This document shows, in pieces, positions 9,324 through 16,422 of a DNA stretch of 64,000 nt. Made by a program: the position numbers and the translations under genes. The notes beneath the pieces are model-generated. The model saw only the letters and a list, made by a program, of their open reading frames with translations. It searched no databases and was not told where the DNA came from. The stretch is from Nakamurella flava (GTDB lineage Bacteria; Actinomycetota; Actinomycetes; Mycobacteriales; Nakamurellaceae). How positions within the stretch are numbered: the stretch's first letter is position 1; every line of letters starts with the position of its first letter. Location of the stretch: contig NZ_SZZH01000001.1 of NCBI RefSeq assembly GCF_005298075.1, forward strand, positions 2,046,001 through 2,110,000, written 5' to 3'.

Positions 9324-9799
9324 CGACCACTCACGGATCGAGGATCGCCATTCGCGTGGCCTTCCTCATCGTCCTCCTCGCCGTACCGGCCGGTCTCGGG
9401 ATCAAGCGGTTGACCGGTACCGAGCCCTATCCGGCCCTGCTGCTTCCCAGCTTCGGACCCGTCCTCGAGAAGAACTCGATCGTCAGCTTCCGCTCGCCGG
9501 ACATCACCGGTGTGTTGGCGGACGGCCAGACCATCCCCCTCGACCCGGCGAAGGTCATGCCCGGCAGCACGGGCGACGGTTACGCCACCGTCTTCCAGAC
9601 CATCTTCACCAACGAGGCCCGAGTGACCGATCCGGACGCCCAGCGGTGGGTGGGCGAGCAGCTCGCCCGGGCCTACCCGGGCCAGCAATTCACGGGCGTC
9701 ACCGTGCGGTGGGACACCACCCGTTTCGACGTCGGTACCGGGGCCGTCGTGGTCGACGCCGGCCAACCGTTCACCATCCCGTTGGCGGTGCAATCGTGA
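9320..9799 (+). CDS. Small membrane-anchored protein of unknown function (HTTM module)
   Basis: A 159-residue protein with one N-terminal hydrophobic segment (residues about 9-26, RVAFLIVLLAVPAGLGI) followed by an extracytoplasmic domain with no recognised motif. The ATG at 9320 has GGAGAGG directly upstream and overlaps the stop of the FAD enzyme (ATGA). Its own stop overlaps the GTG of the HTTM gene (GTGA). Such double coupling implies fixed stoichiometry with both partners. The family is not recognised. The mature part is mixed alpha/beta in character and lacks cysteines. Confidence 0.75.
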   Translation: MTTTHGSRIAIRVAFLIVLLAVPAGLGIKRLTGTEPYPALLLPSFGPVLEKNSIVSFRSPDITGVLADGQTIPLDPAKVMPGSTGDGYATVFQTIFTNEARVTDPDAQRWVGEQLARAYPGQQFTGVTVRWDTTRFDVGTGAVVVDAGQPFTIPLAVQS

Positions 9800-10911
9800 A
9801 CCGTGTCCTCGACCGCTTCGACCAGTGGGTTCAGCAGGGTCCGTTCACCGCGCGGGACCTGGGTCGGTACCGGGTGGTCTACTGCGTCCTGCTGTTCCTG
9901 CTGATGCCCCGGTTGTCCTGGCTGGCCGGGTATCCGAGTTCCTTCTACGTCCCGCCGACCGGACCCTTCGAATGGTTGGGCGGGTTCCCGTCCGCCGGGG
10001 CACTCGTCGCGATCGAGATCCTGGCCTACCTGCTGCTGGCCGCGACGCTGTTCGGGGTCTGGACCACAGCCAGTTCCATCGGCCTCTCGCTCGTCCTGGT
10101 GGTCGACTTCGGTCTCAACTTCTCCGTGGGCAAGGTCGATCACTCGATGGTCATGGTGATCGTGCCGCTGATCCTCGCCTTCGCCCGCTGGGGGGACCAC
10201 CTCTCCATCGACGCCATCCGGCGACGAGCGCGCGCGGCGCAGGGCGGTCCGATGGTGACCGTGAGCCTGGACGATCCGCAGCGTCAACCGCAGTGGCCGC
10301 TACGCCTGCTGGGCTTCTGCCTCGGCGCCGCGTTCGTGAGTGCCGCCGTTCCGAAGGTCCTCGGCGGCTGGCTCAGCCTGTCGACCCAGGCCAGCTACGC
10401 CTACCAGGTGCGCAGTGACTTCAACAGCGGTCGTTCCAGTCTGCTGTCCGAACTGCTGGTCAACACACCGTTCCCGCCGATGTGGGAGGCACTGGACTGG
10501 GCCACCGTCCTGCTCGAGGGGCTTGCCGTCCTGGCTCTGGTCACGTGGCGGTCGTGGCGCATCGCGCTGGCCGTTCTGGTCCTTTTCCACGTCAGCGTCG
10601 GCCTCTCGCTGGGGATCTGGTTCGCCAGCAACCTCGTCGTGTACGGAGCCTTCGTCGCGTGGGGCCGGGTGCAGCTCCCCGGATGGTCGTTTCCCGAGCG
10701 GTGGACCGCGAGGGTCACCTGGCTCGCCGGACCAGTGGTCGCCCTGTCCGCCCTTGCCCTCTGGTGGCTCGGCGGGATGCTCTCCAACGACATCGAGATG
10801 TTTCGCATGTTCATCATCGCCATCGGCGGCATCGTCGCCGTCGGCTTCCTCGTCACCCAGGTCGTCGGCCTGCTCCGCGGGCGTCGCGCCGTCGGTGCGG
10901 CCGCCGGTTGA
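9796..10911 (+). CDS. HTTM-domain (vitamin K-dependent gamma-carboxylase-like) membrane protein
   Basis: A 371-residue integral membrane protein with six or more hydrophobic helices. The order of segments and the motifs (LGRYRVVYCVLLFLLMPRL near the start, GKVDHSMVMVIVPLILAFA, and a long HVSVGLSLGIWFASN helix) fit the horizontally transferred transmembrane (HTTM) domain shared with vitamin K-dependent gamma-carboxylases. The soluble C-terminal domain of true carboxylases is absent. The GTG at 9796 is fixed by the GTGA overlap with the preceding gene. HTTM proteins of bacteria are largely uncharacterised. The neighbouring FAD oxidoreductase suggests a redox-active lipid, possibly a quinone, as a shared substrate, but that is inference. 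Confidence 0.75.
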   Translation: MNRVLDRFDQWVQQGPFTARDLGRYRVVYCVLLFLLMPRLSWLAGYPSSFYVPPTGPFEWLGGFPSAGALVAIEILAYLLLAATLFGVWTTASSIGLSLVLVVDFGLNFSVGKVDHSMVMVIVPLILAFARWGDHLSIDAIRRRARAAQGGPMVTVSLDDPQRQPQWPLRLLGFCLGAAFVSAAVPKVLGGWLSLSTQASYAYQVRSDFNSGRSSLLSELLVNTPFPPMWEALDWATVLLEGLAVLALVTWRSWRIALAVLVLFHVSVGLSLGIWFASNLVVYGAFVAWGRVQLPGWSFPERWTARVTWLAGPVVALSALALWWLGGMLSNDIEMFRMFIIAIGGIVAVGFLVTQVVGLLRGRRAVGAAAG

Positions 10912-11058
10912 CGCGATGACCCTTCCAGGGCACCTCAGGGTCGCATCCGTCCTCCGCGCAGGAACCAGCCGCCATCATGGCGAGAACCCGCTCCGGCCCG
11001 AAGCGGGGGTCCCCGCTCCTGACCATTCACACCCATCCAGCAAGGAGCACCGCCAGAC

Positions 11059-13431
11059 ATGCCCGCAGCAGCGAAAGCGGAGGCCCGGCCGACCGTCCGT
11101 ATCCTCGGCACCCACGGGGTGCCGGCCAACTACGGCGGCTTCGAGACCGCAGCCGAGAACGTCGCCCTCTTCCTGCGGGACAACGGCTGGCGGGTCATCG
11201 TCTACTGCCAGGAGCAGGGCGACGGGCCGATCCGCGAGGACGTCTGGAACGGCATCGAACGCGTCATCATCCCGGAGAGCCGGGAGGGCTGGCTCGGCAC
11301 CTCGCGATTCGATCTGCGCTCCATCCGGCACGCGACCAGGTCGCGGGACATCTGCCTGACCTTCGGCTACAACACCGCCGTCTTCAACGTCCTGCAGCGG
11401 CTGCGCCGGATCCCCAACGTCATCAACATGGACGGGATCGAATGGTCGCGCGCCCGCTGGGGGAAGGCCCGGCAGGCCATCCTGTGGACCAACGAACGTA
11501 TCGCCTGCTTCGTCGGCAACGACCTCATCGCCGATCACCCCGAGATCCACAAGTACCTGCAGACCCGGGCCCGGGACTCGAAGATCACGACCATCACCTA
11601 CGGCGCGCACCGGGTCGACGAGGCCCCCACCGAGCCGGTGACGAGCCGCGGGCTGGAGCCGGGCCGCTACCTCACACTGATCTGTCGACCCATCCCCGAA
11701 AACTCCATCCTCGAACTGGTGCAGGGCTTCTCGGCCCGTCCCCGGGGCTTCCGGTTGGCCGTCTTCGGGCGCTACGAACCCGACCAGGACCCGTACCACC
11801 GGCAGGTCGTCGACGCGGCCAGTGACGAGGTCGATTTCGTCGGGCCGATCTACGACCCCGGGGAGGTCGCCGCGCTGCGGTTGCACAGCGCGGCCTACCT
11901 GCACGGACACACCGTGGGCGGGACCAATCCATCGCTGGTCGAGGCGATGGCCGCCGGCAACCCGGTGCTGGCTCACGACAACGACTACAACCGCTGGGTC
12001 GCCGATGACGCCGCCCGCTTCTTCCGGACCGCGTCGGACGTGGACCGGATGTTGACGCTCATGCTCGGTGACGACGAGCTCCGGCAGCGGATGGGTGCGG
12101 CCGCACGGGCGCGGCACGCGCAGGAGTTCACCTGGGAGCACGTCGCCGGCCAGTACCGCGATCTGCTCGCCAAGCACCTACCGGCGGGCACCGCCCCGCA
12201 GACCCAGGCACAGACCCAGGCACGACGCCGAGAGGACCACGACATGACCCAGTCCCCCATCCGCATCGGGATCGTCGGGCTCGGCAAGATGGGCTTGTCC
12301 CACGTCTCCATGATCCGCGCCCATCCGGACGTCTCGGTCGAGGCGGTCGTGGACCAGGCCGGCTACGTCCTGGACGTGCTCAGCAAGTACACGGGCCTGC
12401 GCACCTTCACCGACTACGACGAGATGCTCAAGTCGGTGGAACTGGACGCGGTCATCATCGCGACGCCCACCCGCTTCCACGCCTCGATGGTCAAGACCGC
12501 TCTGGAGCACGACCTCAACGTCTTCTGCGAGAAGCCGCTGTGCCTGACGGCCGCCGAATCGGAGGACCTGGCCCAGATCGCGGCCGACCGTGGGTTGGTC
12601 ACTCAGGTCGGGTACCACAATCGATTCGTCGGAGCCTTCGAAGAGGTCAAGCACCTGCTGGACGCCCAGGCCATCGGCAAGGTGACCCACGTGCTGGCCG
12701 AGGCCTACGGACCGGTCGTCCTCAAGCCCAAGGGCTCCACCTGGCGCAGCCAGCGCTCGGAGGGCGGCGGATGCCTGTACGACTACGCCGCACACCCCAT
12801 CAATCTGGTCAACTGGTACCTGGGCGCACCGACCGCCGTCGGTGGCACCGTGCTGGGCAGTGTGTTCTCCGCGGACACCGAGGACGAAGTCTTCGGCACC
12901 CTGTACTTCGGCGACGGGGTGACCGGCCAGGTGTCGGTCAACTGGTCCGATGAGTCGTACCGGAAGATGACCACCCGCATCACGCTCTGGGGCACGCTGG
13001 GCCGCATCACCGCGGACCGGCAGGAGTGCCAGGTCTACCTCCGCGATCAGGCCAACCCCCCGGAGGGCTACCGGCACGGCTGGAACGTCCGGTACACCAC
13101 CGAACTCACCGACCAGGTCTGGTTCTATCTGCGCGGCGAGGAGTACAGCGCTCAGCTCGACGCCTTCGTCCAGCGGGTGGCCAAGCGAGACATCGAGGGC
13201 ATCAACGACTTCTCCAGTGCCGCGGTGACCGACCGCGTCCTGGAGCTCATGGTCGCCGATGCCGCGGGCGGTGTGAGCACCACCGACGACTGGCCCGCCG
13301 CCCTGGCTGCATCCGCGGCTCGGCGACCGGACGAGACCCTGACCCGTCGTGCCGCCGAGCTGGTCCGTGACACGGCCAAGCAGGCCGGCCAGGCCGGGCG
13401 CCGTCTCACCGGCAAACTCCGGTCCCGCTGA
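11059..13431 (+). CDS. Fusion: GT4 glycosyltransferase (DUF1972-type) - Gfo/Idh/MocA oxidoreductase
   Basis: A single 790-residue open frame joins two complete enzymes. Residues about 10-380 are a GT4 glycosyltransferase with the DUF1972-type N-terminus (ILGTHGVPANYGGFET) and the nucleotide-sugar binding stretch NPSLVEAMAAG. Residues about 396-760 are a Gfo/Idh/MocA oxidoreductase with Rossmann glycines at 407, 409 and 412 and the CEKP motif (K492), related to UDP-N-acetylglucosaminuronate 3-dehydrogenases (WlbA/WbpB-like). The linker (about 380-395) is built from a 12-base tandem repeat. No stop codon separates the halves. The oxidoreductase half still has its own Shine-Dalgarno and ATG at 12244, so the cell may make both the fusion and a free dehydrogenase. 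The ATG at 11059 follows AAGGAG. Confidence 0.75.
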   Translation: MPAAAKAEARPTVRILGTHGVPANYGGFETAAENVALFLRDNGWRVIVYCQEQGDGPIREDVWNGIERVIIPESREGWLGTSRFDLRSIRHATRSRDICLTFGYNTAVFNVLQRLRRIPNVINMDGIEWSRARWGKARQAILWTNERIACFVGNDLIADHPEIHKYLQTRARDSKITTITYGAHRVDEAPTEPVTSRGLEPGRYLTLICRPIPENSILELVQGFSARPRGFRLAVFGRYEPDQDPYHRQVVDAASDEVDFVGPIYDPGEVAALRLHSAAYLHGHTVGGTNPSLVEAMAAGNPVLAHDNDYNRWVADDAARFFRTASDVDRMLTLMLGDDELRQRMGAAARARHAQEFTWEHVAGQYRDLLAKHLPAGTAPQTQAQTQARRREDHDMTQSPIRIGIVGLGKMGLSHVSMIRAHPDVSVEAVVDQAGYVLDVLSKYTGLRTFTDYDEMLKSVELDAVIIATPTRFHASMVKTALEHDLNVFCEKPLCLTAAESEDLAQIAADRGLVTQVGYHNRFVGAFEEVKHLLDAQAIGKVTHVLAEAYGPVVLKPKGSTWRSQRSEGGGCLYDYAAHPINLVNWYLGAPTAVGGTVLGSVFSADTEDEVFGTLYFGDGVTGQVSVNWSDESYRKMTTRITLWGTLGRITADRQECQVYLRDQANPPEGYRHGWNVRYTTELTDQVWFYLRGEEYSAQLDAFVQRVAKRDIEGINDFSSAAVTDRVLELMVADAAGGVSTTDDWPAALAASAARRPDETLTRRAAELVRDTAKQAGQAGRRLTGKLRSR
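12231..12246 (+). promoter_or_regulatory. Internal ribosome binding site and ATG inside the fusion gene
   Basis: AGAGGA at 12231-12236 is followed by seven bases and an in-frame ATG at 12244 that begins the oxidoreductase half (MTQSPIRIGIVG). Strength and spacing are as good as at most true starts in this window, so internal initiation is likely. Confidence 0.6.
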
Positions 13432-13463
13432 CCCCGCTGCCGGCATCTCTGGAAGGAAATTCG

Positions 13464-14342
13464 ATGGAAAAGCTGCTGTTCGGGGACAACCAGTTCTTCG
13501 GCGTCAACCACATGTCCGAGGAGAAGGCCAGGGCGCAGGCCCTGCGGTTCCAGGACCTCGACGCGATCATGGGTGTGCTGGATTCGGCGTACGACGCCGG
13601 CATCCACACGTTCATGTGCACGACCCACGAGCGGATCGCCGACGTGGCCGAACGCATCCGCCAGAACCCCGCCCGCTACGAGGATTTCGCGTTCTACCCG
13701 TGCCTGCCTTACGCGCACAAGTACGCGAACGCCATGGCGGAGAACGGGATGATCGGGGCGGTCCGGCAGTTCCTCCCGGAGGAGGGCCTGATGAACGCCG
13801 CCCTCCGGGGTACCCGCTCGTTCGCCAAGAAGGACATCGAGGGCGTCACCACGCTGCTCATCGACGCCGAACTGGCCATGTTCCGGGGGCTGCGCACTCC
13901 GGTGATCTGGCTGCAGAACGTCGTGGTCGACCTGCTGCTCGGGCTCGGTTTCAACGACGCGTTCCGCATCTTCGCCGACCACGTCCGCAAGCGCTACAAC
14001 GCCGAGCCCGGGTTCATCACCATGAACCTGCCGCGGATGCTGGACGCCCTCGAGTCGGTCGGGGTGGAGAACCCGCTGGTCTGCTCGAACATCAACAAGA
14101 TCGGGTTCCGGATGTCCGGAGGTATCGACGCCTACCGGGACGCGCTGGACAACCGCCCGTTCCGAGCGGTGGCCATGTCGGTGTTCGCATCGGGAGCGAT
14201 CCCGCCCCGCGAGGCCATCGAATGGATCTTCCAGCAGCCGAACATCGAGTCGATCGTCTTCGGAGCCTCGTCCCGGGCGAACATCGTGAGCACCAAGTCG
14301 CTGGTCGACGAGTACTCCGGCCAGCGTCTGACCACGAGCTGA
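13464..14342 (+). CDS. Aldo/keto-reductase-like TIM-barrel protein of the polysaccharide cluster
   Basis: A 292-residue cytoplasmic protein with no signal or membrane segment. Alternating helices and strands and a C-terminal IESIVFGASSRANI segment resemble the cofactor-binding end of aldo/keto reductases, but the usual catalytic tetrad cannot be located with confidence. The start at 13464 has GGAAGGA upstream. It follows the glycosyltransferase-oxidoreductase fusion by 32 bases and is probably co-transcribed with it. This points to a step on the same nucleotide sugar, for example reducing or binding the keto-sugar made by the dehydrogenase half. A specific function cannot be given. Confidence 0.65.
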   Translation: MEKLLFGDNQFFGVNHMSEEKARAQALRFQDLDAIMGVLDSAYDAGIHTFMCTTHERIADVAERIRQNPARYEDFAFYPCLPYAHKYANAMAENGMIGAVRQFLPEEGLMNAALRGTRSFAKKDIEGVTTLLIDAELAMFRGLRTPVIWLQNVVVDLLLGLGFNDAFRIFADHVRKRYNAEPGFITMNLPRMLDALESVGVENPLVCSNINKIGFRMSGGIDAYRDALDNRPFRAVAMSVFASGAIPPREAIEWIFQQPNIESIVFGASSRANIVSTKSLVDEYSGQRLTTS

Positions 14343-14360
14343 CGGTCCGCGCTGGCCGGT

Positions 14361-14394
14361 GCGCCGCCGTCGGAAGATTCAGCGACGGCGGCGC
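14361..14394. terminator. Shared bidirectional terminator between convergent genes
   Basis: A perfect 12-bp inverted repeat (14361-14372 with 14383-14394) has a 10-base loop. The right arm encodes part of the polyarginine tail of the convergent glycosyltransferase, so the hairpin and the gene end overlap. Confidence 0.65.
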
Positions 14395-15554
14395 CGCCGG
14401 CGGCCGAGCGATCGGACCTCGGTCATCAGTTCCACCACCTCAGCCCGGTATCGCTCGACCGAGAAGCGCTCCAGGGCCCGCCGCCGGGCGGTGGCGGCGA
14501 TGCGATCGGCCTCGGCCGGGTCATCGAGCAACCGGGCCACGGCCGCCGCGGCCGCCGCGGCATCGCCGGCCGGGACGAGGAGCCCGGTCTCGCCGTCCTG
14601 CACAGACACCAGGTGTCCCATCTCCGCTGCCGCCACCACCGGTCGCTGCGCCAGTTGCGCCTCGACCACGGCGTTGCCGAACGGTTCCCGCAGTGAAGGG
14701 GCCAGCACGACCTCGGCCTCGGCCAGCACCGGCCACACCGGATTGACGTACCCGGAGAAGGTGACCGCTCCGGCCAGATCCGGGCGCGTGGCCCGCTCGT
14801 GCAGCTGCTCGGTGAACCACTCGTACCCGGCGAAAGCCGTTCCGCAGACCTCCAGAACGACGTCGCGGCCGCCGGCTCGCAGCAGCCCGACCGTGTCCAG
14901 AGCGACATCGGTCCCCTTGCGCGGGGACAGGCGACCGACGATCGCGATCCGCCGCGGACCTTCCCGACGAGTCACGCCCTCCACCGCCCCGGTCGGCTCG
15001 GGAACGCCGTTGAAGATCATCCGGCTACGCTCACCCAGGCGTTTCACCGTCTCCGTGACCGCCTGCAGCGACGACGGCGAGATCACGATCAAGCGGTGGG
15101 CGAAGACGAGCGGGCCGTTGAGAGCCAGCTTCACGGGGCGGCTGTCACCCAGTTCGGCCTCGTGCACGTAGCCGACGGTGGGCCGGCCCATGAGCCGCGA
15201 GCCCAGCAGCCACCAGGGCAGCGTCACCGTGTTCACCAGGACGACGTCGGGGTCCACCTGGCGGATGGTGCGGTACAGCACCGGTAGCGAGCGCATGATG
15301 TCCGCGATCAGGCGCGCCATACCCCGGACCGACGCGTTCTCTCGCCGCAGCACCGGGTACCGGGGGCGGATGACCTCTGCCCCCCGCCCGGTCAGCAGGT
15401 CGATGAGTGGACCGTCATCGGGCGTACTGACCACCACCCGCCAGCCGGCCTCGGTCATGGCCGTGACCGTCTCGAGCATTTGCAGGTCGGAGCCGTAGAC
15501 GTCCGACGAGGGGTTGGCGATCAGCAGGGTGTGCGCAGTCTTGGCGGCGGTCAT
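14379..15554 (-). CDS. GT4 family glycosyltransferase
   Basis: A 391-residue GT-B enzyme. The N-terminal acceptor domain begins LLIANPSSDVYGSDLQ. The C-terminal donor domain shows the family signature IVGRLSPRKGTDVAL (residues about 210-225) and the E-x7-E region SLREPFGNAVVEAQ. It transfers a sugar from a nucleotide donor onto a surface-polymer precursor in the cytoplasm. The ATG at 15554 overlaps the stop of the upstream CDP-alcohol phosphotransferase (ATGA). The extreme C-terminus is a run of arginines encoded by the shared terminator, probably a membrane-tethering or fortuitous tail. The acceptor and donor sugars are not predictable. Confidence 0.85.
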   Translation of the reverse strand: MTAAKTAHTLLIANPSSDVYGSDLQMLETVTAMTEAGWRVVVSTPDDGPLIDLLTGRGAEVIRPRYPVLRRENASVRGMARLIADIMRSLPVLYRTIRQVDPDVVLVNTVTLPWWLLGSRLMGRPTVGYVHEAELGDSRPVKLALNGPLVFAHRLIVISPSSLQAVTETVKRLGERSRMIFNGVPEPTGAVEGVTRREGPRRIAIVGRLSPRKGTDVALDTVGLLRAGGRDVVLEVCGTAFAGYEWFTEQLHERATRPDLAGAVTFSGYVNPVWPVLAEAEVVLAPSLREPFGNAVVEAQLAQRPVVAAAEMGHLVSVQDGETGLLVPAGDAAAAAAAVARLLDDPAEADRIAATARRRALERFSVERYRAEVVELMTEVRSLGRRRRRRR

Positions 15555-16276
15555 GATGAGTGACCGCCGGCCGAGAGCTCGCGCCACCAGCGGGCCAGCG
15601 CCACCAGCAGGACGAGGCCGTGCGCGGCGAACATCGCGGTGTACAACGTCGCGAAGACCGGGGTCCAGCCGAAGACGACGAACACCAGACACAGCAACCC
15701 GTAATCGGTGGGGGCCGCGAGCGCCGTCTGGACGAGACCGGACCCGGCTTCGTTACCACGGTGCGCCTGCCGTCCGGCCGACTTCCGCAGTTTCTCGACC
15801 AGGATGAAGGTGAAGAAGAAGACGCTCGACACTGCTTCGTACCCCAAAGGGACGAGGAGCATGGCGTGCGGGAGATCGCTGAACCGGAAGAAACTGATCA
15901 GCACGGCGGAATGCAGCAGGCAGATCTTTGTCGCGTCGACGACGTGGTCGAGCCATTCCCCCGCTGCGCTGCCGCCGCCCCGCAAACGGGCCAGCTGGCC
16001 GTCCGCGGCGTCGAACGCGTATCCCAGCACCAGCAGTGCGGCGACCACCAACCCCGTCCACCACTGCGGCCGCACCAGGGCGACGATGAGGATGCCGGCC
16101 AACGACAAGGCCGCGCTGATCATCGTCACCTGGTTGGGCGTCCGACCGGCCAGATGGGCCCCCGCCGCGATCCAGCGCCCAAGTCGCCGATTGATCCAGC
16201 GGGAGTAGGGCGGCGCACCGCGGCCCGGCTTCTGGGCGACACTCAGTTGTTCGACCGCCTGGCGGTACGTGGTCAC
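15551..16276 (-). CDS. CDP-alcohol phosphatidyltransferase family membrane protein
   Basis: A 241-residue integral membrane enzyme with about five or six hydrophobic helices. The complete CDP-OH-P motif is present: D89, D92, G93, A96, R97, G106, D110 and D114. It transfers a phospho-alcohol group from a CDP-linked donor (diacylglycerol, inositol phosphate, glycerol or similar) to an alcohol acceptor. The GTG at 16276 follows GGGGGAG with six bases of spacing. Translation is coupled to the downstream GT4 enzyme. The enzyme may therefore make a phospholipid or phosphodiester-linked acceptor for the polymer, rather than bulk phospholipid. Which alcohol it uses is unknown. Confidence 0.85.
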   Translation of the reverse strand: MTTYRQAVEQLSVAQKPGRGAPPYSRWINRRLGRWIAAGAHLAGRTPNQVTMISAALSLAGILIVALVRPQWWTGLVVAALLVLGYAFDAADGQLARLRGGGSAAGEWLDHVVDATKICLLHSAVLISFFRFSDLPHAMLLVPLGYEAVSSVFFFTFILVEKLRKSAGRQAHRGNEAGSGLVQTALAAPTDYGLLCLVFVVFGWTPVFATLYTAMFAAHGLVLLVALARWWRELSAGGHSS

Positions 16277-16371
16277 TGTCGACTCCCCCGAGCGCACTGC
16301 TGCCCCTGCAATTCGACTACCGAGCGTAGCCCAGCTGTCGTCGGCGCAAGGCGGTGCCGCCGGCGGACCAC

Positions 16372-16415
16372 CCGACCGTGCTCGAGCTTCCCGGGCGGGT
16401 CCCGAGCACGGTCGG
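16372..16415 (-). terminator. Terminator of ppc
   Basis: A perfect 13-bp inverted repeat (16372-16384 with 16403-16415) with an 18-base loop lies 8 bases after the ppc stop codon on the minus strand. There is no clear U-tract. Confidence 0.65.
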
Positions 16416-16422
16416 TCAGACC

